A DNA stretch of 64,000 nt from Allocatelliglobosispora scoriae (GTDB taxonomy: Bacteria > Actinomycetota > Actinomycetes > Mycobacteriales > Micromonosporaceae), in assembly GCF_014204945.1 (NCBI RefSeq), contig NZ_JACHMN010000003.1:620001-684000 (forward strand), given 5' to 3'. The stretch's first letter is position 1. Each line of letters opens with the position of its first letter. A program made the position numbers and the translations under genes. A model generated the notes under the pieces. The model worked only from the letters and a program-made list of their open reading frames with translations, had not been told where the DNA came from and searched no databases. Shown one piece after another: positions 35,700 to 45,559 of this stretch.

Positions 35700-35763
35700 A
35701 ATATTTACAGCATTGCTAGCATCGAGGGACTCAGTATCATCGTTTCCGATGGGAGCGCTACCA

Positions 35764-36900
35764 GTGACAATGACGCAACGACGAGCCGATCTCACGGCCG
35801 TGGTGATGGCGCATCCCCGTCGCAGACAGGCGGCCCTGGACCTGTGCGCCCGCCATCCCGAGCTTGCGATGTCCGTTGTGGAGGATCCCGATCCGGCCGG
35901 TCCCCCCAACGCGCTGCGGGCCGCGCGGCTGGCCTGGCGTGCCGCGGCTCCGGGCGCCACCCACCTGCTCGTGGTGCAGGACGACATGCGGCTCACCGCC
36001 GACTTCGCCGATCGCTGCCGACTGGCCGCCGCCGCCCTGCCGGGCGAGATCCTCTGCTTCTTCAGCGAGTGGGGTTCGCGGACCTCGCATGCGGTGCGGC
36101 TCGCCACGATCGAGGGCGCCTCCTGGGTGCCGGTGCTGGACCCCTACATCCCGACCACCGCGGTCCTGCTCCCGGTCGCGGTGGCCGAGGGGCTCGCCGA
36201 CTTCGCCGAGAGCGCCACCGGCCCGGACGACGTGCAGGTGCTGCGCTACGCGGCCGAGGCCGGCCTGACGCCGCTGGTGAGCGTGCCCAACCTCGCCGAG
36301 CACGAGATCTGCGAGAGCCTGATCGGCAACGACCTGCTGATGGGCCCGCGGCACGCGACCCTCTTCGCGGACGACGTGCCCGGTCCGACGGCGGCGGTCG
36401 ACGCGACGGTGTCACGGCTGCGGGTCGTGCCGCACCTGGGGATGTTCGAGGGCATCGCGACCTGCCACGTCCGCCCGGGGCCGGATGCGCCCTGGCACGT
36501 GGTGAAGGCGCACGACTACCTCGCTCCCTCGGGGCTCGCCGTCGCGGACCTGCTGCGCCTCTACGCCGCCACCGTCGACGAGGTGGACGGCGCGCGGGCG
36601 ATGCGGTCCGTCGTCGCCGACTCGATGCTGGTGCAGCTCTGGCTCACCGCCTTCCTCTACGGCGTGGTCGCGGCCGAGTGGATCACCGACGTCGATCGGC
36701 TGCCGGATGTCCTCGCCGCCCCGCTGGTCCGGGCCGGGCTGCGTACGCTGGCGCCGGGTGCGCTGCGCCGCTTCGTTCCCGCGCAGCTCACGCCGTTGCT
36801 GGGGGAGCTGACCGCGCCTCTCGTCACCGACGCGATGCGTCTGGGAGTCCTTCATGGACTACTGCATGGCGAAGCTCTCTGGAAACAATCCTTTCAGTAA
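35764..36900 (+). CDS. Unrecognised protein at head of NRPS operon (possible glycosyltransferase-like N terminus)
   Basis: A 378-residue cytoplasmic protein. I choose the GTG at 35764, 8 bases after GGGAG. The first half alternates strands and helices; THLLVVQDDMRLTADF resembles the DxD region of GT-A glycosyltransferases, with CFFSEWGSR and EHEICESLIGNDLLMGP as other distinctive segments. The second half is mostly helical. It opens the biosynthetic strand just before a P450. I cannot place it in a family with confidence. Confidence 0.55.
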   Translation: MTMTQRRADLTAVVMAHPRRRQAALDLCARHPELAMSVVEDPDPAGPPNALRAARLAWRAAAPGATHLLVVQDDMRLTADFADRCRLAAAALPGEILCFFSEWGSRTSHAVRLATIEGASWVPVLDPYIPTTAVLLPVAVAEGLADFAESATGPDDVQVLRYAAEAGLTPLVSVPNLAEHEICESLIGNDLLMGPRHATLFADDVPGPTAAVDATVSRLRVVPHLGMFEGIATCHVRPGPDAPWHVVKAHDYLAPSGLAVADLLRLYAATVDEVDGARAMRSVVADSMLVQLWLTAFLYGVVAAEWITDVDRLPDVLAAPLVRAGLRTLAPGALRRFVPAQLTPLLGELTAPLVTDAMRLGVLHGLLHGEALWKQSFQ

Positions 36901-36963
36901 GGACGAGCGTATGGTAATAGTTGACTGCCGATGGAGAGTGGAGTCTGGAGTGGCGGTGGGCGA

Positions 36964-38196
36964 ATGGAGCTACAGGCACTGCTCTCGGAAGCTGGCCGGG
37001 TAAACCCCTACCAGCTGTATGCGCAGCTGCACAGTGCCGGTGCGGCGAGCCATCTCGATGTGTCGAAAGACGGCTACGACCTCGCCGTCTTCGGCTATGA
37101 CGCCGTCAACCAGCTCCTGCGCGACGGCAGGTTCCGCCAGCTCGACGCCGACTACCTCGACGTGCACAGCCCGCGCTGGCGCGAGCACCCCGTGCTGCAG
37201 ACGTTGCGCGACTCCATCTTCTTCACCGACGGGCCCGAGCACGCCAGGCTGCGCCGCCTCGTCGGGCAGCTCTTCACGGCCCGCCGGGTCGCGGTCATGG
37301 AGCCGGCGATCACCAAGCTGATCCACGACCGGCTCGACCGGATCGCGCAGCTCGGTGCCGACGGCGACACCGTCGACTTCATGGCCGAGTTCGCCTACGC
37401 CGTGCCCAGCTGCGTCATCGGCGACCTGCTCGGCGTGCCCGAGGCGGACCGGGGCTGGATGCGGCCGAGGGTGCTCGCGATCAGCGCCATCTTCGAGCTC
37501 GACGGGAGCACCTGGCCCAACATGACCAGGGCCGACGCGGCGACGCGGGAGCTGACCGCCTATTTCGCGGGACTCGTGGCGCAGCGGCGGCTCGACCCCC
37601 GCGACGACCTGATCAGCGACCTGGCCCGGCTGCAGGCCGAGACTCCCGGCGTCTTCAGCGATGCCGAGCTCATCGCCAACCTGATCACCCTCTTCAACGC
37701 GGGCTTCGTCACCACCACCCACCTCTTCGGCAACGGGCTCGCCATCCTCGCCGACCGGCCGGAGCTCCGCGACGAGCTGGTCGAGTCGCCCGAGCGGGCC
37801 CCCTCCTATGTGGAGGAGATTCTGCGGGTCGAGCCGCCGGCCCACTTCGTCGTGCGGTACGCGTCCAGCGCCGAGACCGTCGGCGGGCTCCCCTGTGACG
37901 AGGGCAGCACCATCCTCGTCATGCTCGGTGCCGCCAACCGCGACCCGAGCATCTATGCGGAGCCCGATGTCTTCGACCCGAGCCGGTTCGACGCGGGCGG
38001 CCCGGTCACGCCGATCCTCACCTTCGGCGCGGGCGGCCACTACTGCCTCGGTGCGGCGATGACCCGGCTCGAAGGCGCCATCGCCTTTCCGGCGATCTTC
38101 GAACGCTTCCCGGGGCTGCACCTCGCCACCGAGCCGCCGCCGCCGACCCAGCTCATGTTCCGTGGTCACGACGTGCTCCCGATCAGGCTGCGCTGA
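36964..38196 (+). CDS. Cytochrome P450 (first of two siblings)
   Basis: A 410-residue soluble bacterial P450. The haem-binding motif is FGAGGHYCLG with Cys about 361; the K-helix ExxR is in EEILR near 285. The I-helix reads NAGFVTTTHL: the acid normally found in AGx(D/E)T is replaced by Val. I start at the second in-frame ATG, preceded by GGTGGG; the first, 33 bases upstream, is also possible. The stop is 1 base from the next start. It may hydroxylate a carrier-bound amino acid or the released peptide. Confidence 0.9.
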   Translation: MELQALLSEAGRVNPYQLYAQLHSAGAASHLDVSKDGYDLAVFGYDAVNQLLRDGRFRQLDADYLDVHSPRWREHPVLQTLRDSIFFTDGPEHARLRRLVGQLFTARRVAVMEPAITKLIHDRLDRIAQLGADGDTVDFMAEFAYAVPSCVIGDLLGVPEADRGWMRPRVLAISAIFELDGSTWPNMTRADAATRELTAYFAGLVAQRRLDPRDDLISDLARLQAETPGVFSDAELIANLITLFNAGFVTTTHLFGNGLAILADRPELRDELVESPERAPSYVEEILRVEPPAHFVVRYASSAETVGGLPCDEGSTILVMLGAANRDPSIYAEPDVFDPSRFDAGGPVTPILTFGAGGHYCLGAAMTRLEGAIAFPAIFERFPGLHLATEPPPPTQLMFRGHDVLPIRLR

Positions 38197-38197
38197 G

Positions 38198-39586
38198 ATG
38201 GCAACCCGCCCCGATCATCACGAGAGCGCCCGCGAGGGCGCTCTCGTGCACTCCGCGTCCGAATCGCATTCCGCCGCAGAAACGACAGAGCGGGAGTTCC
38301 CGCTCTCCCTGCATCAGCGGCGGATGTGGTATCTCTGCACCGCCTACGAGGGCACCGCATCGCCGATCGTCTACCTCGCCAACCGCTTCACCGGGCCGCT
38401 CGACGTCGTCGCGATGGGGCTGGCGGTCGACGCCGTCGTCGCCCGGCACGGCGCGCTGCGGACCCGGTTCACGGTGACGCCGGACGGGCCGCGGCAGCTC
38501 GTCGCGGCCCCCGCCGGGCTGCCGACGGAGTTCGTCGACGTCTCGGCCGACGATGCTCCGCTGACCCGGGCGAACGAGCTCGTCGCCGAGCTGACCGGCG
38601 CCCTGCTCGATCTGGCCGGTGGCGGGCCGCTGGTGCGGTCCCGGCTCATCCGGATCGGTGCGGACGACCACGTCTGGTGCTTCGCCGTGCACCACATCCT
38701 CGCCGACGGCGCCTCGGCGGCGATCGCCGACGGCGAGGTGGCCGAGTTCTACCGCGCGGCGGTCACCGGCACGGCACCCCGGCTGCCCGCGGCGCCCATG
38801 GGCTATGGCGAGTTCGCGCTGTGGCAGGCCGGGGGCGGGGGTGGGGCGACCGACGACGACCTGCGCTACTGGCGCAAGCAGCTCGGTGGCGTACTCCCGC
38901 TGGAACTGCCGACCGACACGCCGCGACCGGCGGTCAAGAGCACGCGGACCGACCAGGTGGACCGGCCGCTCGACCTGGAGCTCACCACGGAGCTGGAGCG
39001 GTTCGCGCGAGCGGAGCGCAGCACGCTCTTCATGGTGCTGGTCACGGCGTTCGCGGTGGTGATCGGTGCTCGCAGCGGTCAGGACGACTTCTGCATCGGC
39101 GCGCCGGTCGCGGGCCGGACGCTGATCGAGGTCGAGGAGTCGGTCGGCCTGTTCAACAACACGCTCGCCCTGCGGGTCGACCTCTCGGGCGAGCCGTCTT
39201 TCCGGGTGCTGCTGGGCCGGTTGCGCGCCACCATCATCGACGCGCTCGGGCGGCAGAACGTCCCCTTCGGACAGATCGTCACGGAGCTGGGACTGCCGCA
39301 CGACCCGAGTCGCACCCAGGTCTTTCAGACCATCTGCTCACTGCACACCGAGTCGGGACCGGGGACCGACATGCACGGACTGCGGGTCGAGCCCTTCGGG
39401 GTCGGCAAGCCGCAGACCATTCACGATCTCGTGCTCGACGCCTGGCGCGGCCCCACCGGGCTCGCCGCGTCGCTCCGGTACGACACCGGTCTCTTCGCAC
39501 CCGCCACCATGGAAGCGCTGATCCGGGAGTACGAATCGACCCTTCGGGCGGCCCTCGCCGAGCCCGATAGGCGACTGACCCGCTAG
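38198..39586 (+). CDS. Free-standing NRPS condensation domain
   Basis: A 462-residue protein that is only a condensation domain: N-lobe start FPLSLHQRRMWYL, catalytic HHILADG (second His about 165), GAPVAGRTL, and the C-lobe GLFNNTLALRV and GRQNVPFGQIV latch regions. No A, T or TE domain is attached. Stand-alone C enzymes make amide or ester bonds between a carrier-bound donor and a free or carrier-bound acceptor. Here it may attach an acyl group or an aryl acid. Translationally linked to the P450. Confidence 0.9.
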   Translation: MATRPDHHESAREGALVHSASESHSAAETTEREFPLSLHQRRMWYLCTAYEGTASPIVYLANRFTGPLDVVAMGLAVDAVVARHGALRTRFTVTPDGPRQLVAAPAGLPTEFVDVSADDAPLTRANELVAELTGALLDLAGGGPLVRSRLIRIGADDHVWCFAVHHILADGASAAIADGEVAEFYRAAVTGTAPRLPAAPMGYGEFALWQAGGGGGATDDDLRYWRKQLGGVLPLELPTDTPRPAVKSTRTDQVDRPLDLELTTELERFARAERSTLFMVLVTAFAVVIGARSGQDDFCIGAPVAGRTLIEVEESVGLFNNTLALRVDLSGEPSFRVLLGRLRATIIDALGRQNVPFGQIVTELGLPHDPSRTQVFQTICSLHTESGPGTDMHGLRVEPFGVGKPQTIHDLVLDAWRGPTGLAASLRYDTGLFAPATMEALIREYESTLRAALAEPDRRLTR

Positions 39587-39703
39587 AACGCCCCCTCAGC
39601 TGGTCGCCGGCCCCTCCCACGGGGTCACAGCGACGCCGTCAGCGACCAGTTGATGAGGTGCTCTGACCCCCAGATGCCGCGCCAGCAGCAGAATGAGGCC
39701 CCG

Positions 39704-40885
39704 ATGAGCAGCCATATCGCTGTCTTCAACATCCCCGCGATCGGTCACATCTTCCCCACCCTCGGCGTCGTCGAGGAGCTGATCCGGCGTGGGCACCGCG
39801 TGACCTACCCGGTGATCCCCGAGCGTGCCGGCGTCGTCGGTGAGACGGGCGCCCGCACGGTGCCCTACAGCTCGCTGCGCCCCTCCGACCGGGACCCCAA
39901 CTTCGCGCCGCCGGACCGCTCGGAGCACCTGGGCCGCAGCCTGCTCAACTTCCTCGCCGAGGCCGACGCGACGCTGCCGGAGCTCGCGGCGGCCTTCGAC
40001 GGCGACCAGCCGGACCTGATCCTCTTCGACCGGCTCGCCTTCGCCGGGCGCGTCTACGCCGAGCAGCGGGGAATCCCGTCGATCCAGCTCTGGCCCATGA
40101 TGATCTCGTCGAAGGAGTGGTCGATCGCGAACGTCGTGCCGATCGACCCGACGCACCACACCTTCGCGGAGTACAACACCAGGCTGGCGAAGTTCCTCGC
40201 GGACCAGGGGCTCACCATCACCGCCGACGAGTTCCTCGACCCGGCCGTGCGGCGCAACCTCGCGTTCTATCCCCGCGCCTTCCAGTACGACGGTGACAGG
40301 TACGGCGCCGCGTGGGAGTTCGTCGGCCCGTGCACCGGCGACCGGGCCGGCCGTTCGGGCTGGACGCCGCCCGCCAGCGGCCGTCCCGTCGCGCTGATCT
40401 CGCTCGGCACGCTCAACAACCGCCAGCCGGGCTTCTACCGCATGTGCTTCGAGGCCTTCGAGGGCTCGCCCTGGCACGTGGTGCTCCCGATCGGCCAGCG
40501 GATGGACCGGTCGGAGCTGGGGCCGATCCCGGCCAACTTCGAGGTCGCGGCGACGGTGCCGCAGGTCGACATCCTCGACCACGCGCAGGTCTTCGTCTCC
40601 CACGCCGGGATGGGCGGGGTGATGGAGGCGCTGGGTGCGGGCGTGCCGCAGGTGGCCCTCGCGGGCACGCTGGAGCAGGACATCAACGCGGGCCGCCTGG
40701 ACCAGCTGAACATCGGTGTCCGGCTCTCCTTCGCTGATCTGACGGCGACCGTGCTGCGCGACACCGTGGAGCGGGTGGCGGTCGATCCGGTCATCGCGGA
40801 GTCCGTGGCACGTCTGCGTAAAGACGTGCTCACGGCTGGTGGTCCCGCCCGCGCCGCCGACATCATCGAGTCCTGCCTGCCGTAG
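39704..40885 (+). CDS. UDP-glycosyltransferase, macrolide (MGT/GT1) type
   Basis: A 393-residue GT-B glycosyltransferase of the family that decorates antibiotics. The N-lobe carries FNIPAIGHIFPTLGVVEELI with the usual catalytic-type His; the C-lobe has the nucleotide-sugar motif VSHAGMGGVMEALGAGVP. The ATG lies 5 bases after GAGG. With a dTDP-glucose 4,6-dehydratase encoded later in the window, it probably transfers a deoxyhexose or hexose to the peptide. Confidence 0.9.
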   Translation: MSSHIAVFNIPAIGHIFPTLGVVEELIRRGHRVTYPVIPERAGVVGETGARTVPYSSLRPSDRDPNFAPPDRSEHLGRSLLNFLAEADATLPELAAAFDGDQPDLILFDRLAFAGRVYAEQRGIPSIQLWPMMISSKEWSIANVVPIDPTHHTFAEYNTRLAKFLADQGLTITADEFLDPAVRRNLAFYPRAFQYDGDRYGAAWEFVGPCTGDRAGRSGWTPPASGRPVALISLGTLNNRQPGFYRMCFEAFEGSPWHVVLPIGQRMDRSELGPIPANFEVAATVPQVDILDHAQVFVSHAGMGGVMEALGAGVPQVALAGTLEQDINAGRLDQLNIGVRLSFADLTATVLRDTVERVAVDPVIAESVARLRKDVLTAGGPARAADIIESCLP

Positions 40886-40899
40886 CGCATTTAACTGTA

Positions 40900-40934
40900 T
40901 CGAGGCTGGTCTGTGCAGTGTGGACCAGCCTCGA
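40900..40934 (+). terminator. Perfect 12-bp hairpin after the glycosyltransferase
   Basis: TCGAGGCTGGTC and its exact complement with an 11-base loop, 14 bases after the stop. It divides the P450-C-GT unit from the SGNH-NRPS unit. The 150 bases that follow are AT-rich and probably hold the next promoter. Confidence 0.75.
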
Positions 40935-41152
40935 TCACCTGCGGCACGGGCGGACGGGATCGTGCGCGGAAGCGCCGAACTGCTCGGCCGAACGGATGTG
41001 TTCCGCCATCGACGAATAGTGCAAATTAGATTGGCCGATCAACGGGGCAAGATCGCTGAGAAGTATGTAAGAAACTTTACTATTTCCTGCGATGGTTGTG
41101 CGTCGGCTTGTGATCAACACACGCCCCCTCTGGGCCGATGGAGGTTCATCTA

Positions 41153-42406
41153 GTGACCATTCTTACGAGACGGCGTGCCCTGGCCGGACTCAGCACCCTC
41201 GCGATCGCGGCGGCCACCCTGGTCGGCGCGACGAGCACCCCGGCCGTGGGCAACCTGCCCGCGCGCTGGGTCGGCACGTGGGGCACGGCCACCACCCTGG
41301 CGAGTCTCGGCAACACCGGAGGCTCCCTGACGGGCTTCAACAACCAGTCGATCCGTCAGATCGTGCGTACGTCGGTCGGTGGCGAGAAGGTCCGCATCCG
41401 GCTGACCAACGCGTACGGCAACCAGTTGCTGACGATTGGACACGCCACCGTCGGCAAGCCCGTCTCCCCGGGCTCGGCCGACCTGGTTCCCGGCAGCATC
41501 CGGGAGATCACCTTCGGCGGCAGCGAGTCCGCCACCGTCCTCAAGGGAGCCGACCTGGTCAGTGACCCGGTCGACCTCGCCGTCCCGGCGCTCTCCGAGC
41601 TCGCCGTGACGATCTACCTGCCGGTCGCGACCGGACCGACGTCGTGGCACTGGACGTCCCGGCAGAGCACGTTCATCTACGCCGGCGACAAGGCGGAGGA
41701 TGCAACGGGTGCGGGTCAGACCGCCACCCTGCAGCACTTCTTCTTCCTCGCCGGTGTCGAGGTCGCCAGCCCCACCGCGCTCGGCACGGTCGTCGTCCTC
41801 GGTGACTCGATCAGTGACGGCTCGGGCGCGACGGTCAACGCCAACAAGCGCTGGCCCGACCTGCTGGCCGGCCGGATCGTCAACACCTGGCCCGCTCTGG
41901 GCGACCCCGGCGTGCTCAACGAGAGCCTCGCCGGCAACCGGGTCACCCGTGACGGCGCCGAGCTGCCCTTCCCGGCGCTCGGCACCAGCACGCTGGCCCG
42001 CCTCGACACCGACGCCTTCGGGCAGCCGGGTGTCCGCACGGTCATCGTGCAGGTCGGTATCAACGACATCCAGCTCTCCAGCGAGCCGACGGCGAACATC
42101 ATCGCCGGTCTCCGCCAGCTCGCGATCCAGATCAAGGGTCACGGGGTGCGGGCGCTGGTCAGCACCCTCGGCCCGTTCGAGGGCTACCCGTCCTGGAACA
42201 CGGACCGGGAGGCCTCCCGGCTCGCGGTCAACGAGTACCTGCGTACCACCGACGATTTTGACGGTCTGATCGATCTCGACAAGATCATTCGTGACCCGGC
42301 CGCCCCGAGCAAGGTGCTCCCGGCGTTCGACAGCGGTGACCACATCCACCCGAACGACGCGGGTGCCGCCGCGATCGCCAACGCCGTCTCGCTCTGGCTG
42401 CTCTGA
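41153..42406 (+). CDS. Exported SGNH/GDSL hydrolase (first of two paralogues)
   Basis: A 417-residue secreted esterase. The GTG at 41153 is 8 bases after GGAGG; the N terminus TRRRALAGLS plus a hydrophobic run looks like a Tat signal. An N-terminal beta-domain (RWVGTWGTA, IRQIVRTSVGG) precedes the SGNH core: Ser in VVLGDSISDG, Gly in NESLAGNRVT, Asn in GINDIQL, and Asp/His in DHIHPNDAG. Only 7 bases separate it from the NRPS start, so it belongs to the cluster. It may hydrolyse or activate an ester of the product outside the cell. Confidence 0.9.
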   Translation: MTILTRRRALAGLSTLAIAAATLVGATSTPAVGNLPARWVGTWGTATTLASLGNTGGSLTGFNNQSIRQIVRTSVGGEKVRIRLTNAYGNQLLTIGHATVGKPVSPGSADLVPGSIREITFGGSESATVLKGADLVSDPVDLAVPALSELAVTIYLPVATGPTSWHWTSRQSTFIYAGDKAEDATGAGQTATLQHFFFLAGVEVASPTALGTVVVLGDSISDGSGATVNANKRWPDLLAGRIVNTWPALGDPGVLNESLAGNRVTRDGAELPFPALGTSTLARLDTDAFGQPGVRTVIVQVGINDIQLSSEPTANIIAGLRQLAIQIKGHGVRALVSTLGPFEGYPSWNTDREASRLAVNEYLRTTDDFDGLIDLDKIIRDPAAPSKVLPAFDSGDHIHPNDAGAAAIANAVSLWLL

Positions 42407-42413
42407 TCCGACG

Positions 42414-45400
42414 ATGACGCCCCTCACCATCCCGGAGCTGCTCGCCGCGCGAGCGGCCGACCAGCCCGGGCACGTCGCCCTCCTCGCCGCCGACGGCACG
42501 GGGACGGGCGGCGGTGAGGGGCTCACCGCGGCGCAGTGGCAGTCCCGGTCCATCGAGATCGGGCACGGGCTGCTGCGCCACGGGATCCAGCCGGGCGACC
42601 GGGTCGGGCTCGTCTTCGGCGGGTCCGGCTGGCTCGACTACGCGATCGCGTTCACGGCGGTCACCGCCGTGGGCGCGGTCGCGGTCCCGCTCTCCGAGCG
42701 GCTCCCGCCGACCCGCATCCGCGAGGCCCTCGACCACTGCGGGGCCACCGCGACCATCGGGGCGGGCGGCCTCGATCTCGCGCAGCTCGCGGGCGGTCCC
42801 ACGACCGATCTGGGGGTACGCCCGGCGCCGGACTCCCTCGCCCAGATCATCTACACCTCCGGCACGACCGGCACCCCCAAGGGCGTCGGCGCCACCCATG
42901 CCAACCTGACCTTCGGACTCGACCCGGTGCGCCGCCCCCTCGGGCACTCCAGGCACCTGCTGCACGCCTTCCCGATCGGCACCAACGCGGCGCAGTCGAT
43001 GCTCTGCACCAGCCTCGTCGCCCGGCCGACCACGGTGGTCGCCTCCCGCTTCGATCCCGACGAGTTCGCCAAGCTCGCCGAGGCCCACGCCGTCGGCACG
43101 CTCTGCGTCGTACCCGCGATGGCGATCGCCCTGCTGGAGGCGGCGGTCTTCGACCGGCACGACCTCGGCAGCGTGGTGCTCGTCGCCTCGTCGGCCGCAC
43201 CGCTGCCGCCCGCGATCGCCCGCGACCTCGCCGCCGCGCTGCCCGAGGCGACGATCGTCAACAACTACACCTCGACCGAGTCGGCACCCGCCTTCACCAG
43301 CATGGTCTTCGACCCGCAGCGCCCCGCCTCGGTGGGCCGCCCGGCCGGGGGTGCCCGGCTGCGCATCGGCCCGCCCGAGTCGCCCGTCGCGGCCGCCGAC
43401 GAGGTGGGCGAGGTCTGGCTGCGCTCCGAGACGGCCACCCGCAGCTACTACGCCGACGCCAACGCGACGGCCGCCACCTTCCGGCAGGGCTGGGTGCGCA
43501 TGGGCGACCTCGGCTACGTGGACGCCGACGGATACCTCTACCTCGTCGATCGCGCCGCGGACATCATCACCACCGGCGCGCACAAGGTCTCCACCCTCCG
43601 CGTCGAGGCGGCCCTGCACGAGCACCCCGCCGTCGTGGAGGCCGCCGTGCTCGGCCTGCCGCACCGGGTCATGGGCTCGACCGTCGCGGGCGCCGTGGTG
43701 CTGCGGGAGGGCGGTTCGCTCGACGACGTCCGGGCCTTCCTCGGTGCGCGGCTCGCCCCGCACGAGCTGCCGACCCGGCTGATCGCCCTGGATGTGCTGC
43801 CCCGCAACGACGGCGGCAAGGTCCGCAAGGCCGACCTGCGCGAACTCTTCACCCTCGCCGCAGCGCCGACACGCTCGGGCCCGCCGACCACGCCGACGGA
43901 GGTGGCCCTCGCCGGGCTCTGGCGCGAGCTGCTGCGCGGCCCGGCGCCCAGCCTCGACGACGACTTCTTCGCCCTCGGCGGCGACTCCCTCGGCGCCACC
44001 CGGCTCGCGTCGGCCGCCGCGGAGCGCTTCGAGGTCGAGGTCCCGGTCTCCCTCATCTTCGAAACCCCGTCCCTGGCAGGCCAGGCCGCCCGCCTCGCGG
44101 ACCAGATCGCCGCCGCGCAGGCCGCTGCCGCGCTCCAAGACCGCCGCAACTCTTCAAGAGTTGGTCCTGAAGCGGACTCCGGCGCGGACGCGGATGGCAC
44201 CGGCTCCTCAGCGGATGACACCAACTCTTCAAGAGTTGCGGCGATCTTGGGCGATGGTGCTTTCGCCGGGGGTGGGATTGCGCTCACGTCTACACAGGAG
44301 AGCATGCTGGCGTGGATGTGGGCGACCGGGGAGCCGCGGGACGTCGGGCCGATCAGCGTGGGCATCCGGGTACGCGACCAGCTCGATCCCGCGCTGCTGG
44401 AGCGAGCACTCAGCCTCGTCATCGCCCGGCACGACGCGCTGCGGACCGTCTTCACCCGGGTCGACGGGGTCACCACGGCACGGGTGCTCGACGAGTGCCC
44501 GCCGATCGTCACCGTCGTCGACGCCGACACCGATGAGCGCGCCGCCGAGCTGGTCCGCGCCGATCGGGAGGGGCTCTTCGACCTCGCGAGCGGTCCGCTG
44601 GTCCGGGCCGTGGTGGTGCGGATCGCCGATGACGATCACGTACTCGGGCTCGCCGTGCACCACCTCGTCTTCGACGGCGCCTCGATGGGGGTGCTGCTGG
44701 GGGAGGTGGGGATCGCCTACTCGGCCCTGCGTACGGGCACCCGGCCCCGGGAGCGGGCGGTGCGGTTGGCGTACCGGGAGTTCGTGGCGTGGACCCGCGA
44801 GAGCTGGGCGCGGACGCTGCCGCACTGGCGCACGACGCTGGCGGGCGCGCCCGCCTACCTGGAGCCCTTCCGGGGCCGGGCCGAGGTGGGCCGGATCCGG
44901 AGCGCGTCGCTGGAGTTCACCGTGGCGCCGGAGACGACCGAGGCGCTGCGCCGGGTCGCCACCGAGCACGCCGCGACCCCGTTCATGGTGATCGCCGCGT
45001 GCTGGTCGGCGGTCCTGTCGCACTGGACCGGCACCCACGACATCATGATCATGTCGCCGGTTCCCGGTCGCACCCGCCCGGGTACCGAATCGCTCATCGG
45101 CTGCCTGGTGCAGTCGCTGCTGCTGCGGGTCGACACCTCGGGTGACCCGACCTTCGCCGAGCTGCTGGCGCGGACCAGGTCGGCGGCGCTCGCGGCGCTC
45201 GACAACCAGCATTACCCGTTCGCCGAGTTCTATGACAAGCACCAGGGCGCGTCGTGGCTGCGGGTGGAGAGCTGGGCCGGGCCCGCGCACTTCCCCGGCC
45301 TCGTCTCGGAGTCGTTCGAGCTGCCCCGGGCGCTCGACGCCGACTGGCCGACGCCGGGCGGCGAGCCGGACCGCCAGGCGCCCGAGTTCGCGGTGGTGGA

Positions 45401-45557
45401 GCAGCCCGACGGCTCCCTCTCGGCGTGGCTGCTCTGGAACCACCACGCCTTCGCGCGGTCCACGATGGACGAGATGGCCGCCGACCTCAGCAGGTGCCTG
45501 GCGACCGCAGGTGCCGATCCGCACATCCGCACAGCACAACTGCTCAACCTGGAGTGA
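42414..45557 (+). CDS. NRPS, A-T-C (adenylation, carrier, condensation)
   Basis: A 1047-residue synthetase. Adenylation domain about 1-475 (IYTSGTTGTPKG, YTSTES); carrier domain about 490-560 with the phosphopantetheine Ser near 525 in ALGGDSLG; condensation domain about 620-1047 with HHLVFDG near 749. At the A4 site the FDxS Asp that holds the amino group of amino acids is missing (HAFPIGTNAAQ), so the substrate may be a carboxylic or aryl acid. The T-C linker (about 574-612) is encoded by an inserted palindrome pair (peptides NSSRV twice). Followed after 2 bases by the second NRPS. Confidence 0.92.
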   Translation: MTPLTIPELLAARAADQPGHVALLAADGTGTGGGEGLTAAQWQSRSIEIGHGLLRHGIQPGDRVGLVFGGSGWLDYAIAFTAVTAVGAVAVPLSERLPPTRIREALDHCGATATIGAGGLDLAQLAGGPTTDLGVRPAPDSLAQIIYTSGTTGTPKGVGATHANLTFGLDPVRRPLGHSRHLLHAFPIGTNAAQSMLCTSLVARPTTVVASRFDPDEFAKLAEAHAVGTLCVVPAMAIALLEAAVFDRHDLGSVVLVASSAAPLPPAIARDLAAALPEATIVNNYTSTESAPAFTSMVFDPQRPASVGRPAGGARLRIGPPESPVAAADEVGEVWLRSETATRSYYADANATAATFRQGWVRMGDLGYVDADGYLYLVDRAADIITTGAHKVSTLRVEAALHEHPAVVEAAVLGLPHRVMGSTVAGAVVLREGGSLDDVRAFLGARLAPHELPTRLIALDVLPRNDGGKVRKADLRELFTLAAAPTRSGPPTTPTEVALAGLWRELLRGPAPSLDDDFFALGGDSLGATRLASAAAERFEVEVPVSLIFETPSLAGQAARLADQIAAAQAAAALQDRRNSSRVGPEADSGADADGTGSSADDTNSSRVAAILGDGAFAGGGIALTSTQESMLAWMWATGEPRDVGPISVGIRVRDQLDPALLERALSLVIARHDALRTVFTRVDGVTTARVLDECPPIVTVVDADTDERAAELVRADREGLFDLASGPLVRAVVVRIADDDHVLGLAVHHLVFDGASMGVLLGEVGIAYSALRTGTRPRERAVRLAYREFVAWTRESWARTLPHWRTTLAGAPAYLEPFRGRAEVGRIRSASLEFTVAPETTEALRRVATEHAATPFMVIAACWSAVLSHWTGTHDIMIMSPVPGRTRPGTESLIGCLVQSLLLRVDTSGDPTFAELLARTRSAALAALDNQHYPFAEFYDKHQGASWLRVESWAGPAHFPGLVSESFELPRALDADWPTPGGEPDRQAPEFAVVEQPDGSLSAWLLWNHHAFARSTMDEMAADLSRCLATAGADPHIRTAQLLNLE
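44135..44250. repeat. Palindrome family 1, pair C inside the NRPS gene
   Basis: Palindromes at 44147-44163 and 44222-44238 with outer arms CCAAGACCGCCG and CGGCGATCTTGG, the same inverted arms as the intergenic pair B. The 116-bp unit is read through in frame and encodes the linker between carrier and condensation domains. Confidence 0.92.
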
Positions 45558-45559
45558 AA

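Noticed and set aside
36931-36963. Upstream ATG for the first P450
   Set aside because: It adds 11 residues (Gly/Ser-rich) and has no ribosome site; the ATG at 36964 is better placed, though not proven.
44470-45557. Epimerization domain at the end of the first NRPS (A-T-E order)
   Set aside because: The core reads HHLVFDGASMGVLLGEV, typical of condensation domains; E domains usually show HHxxxDxVSW at this place.
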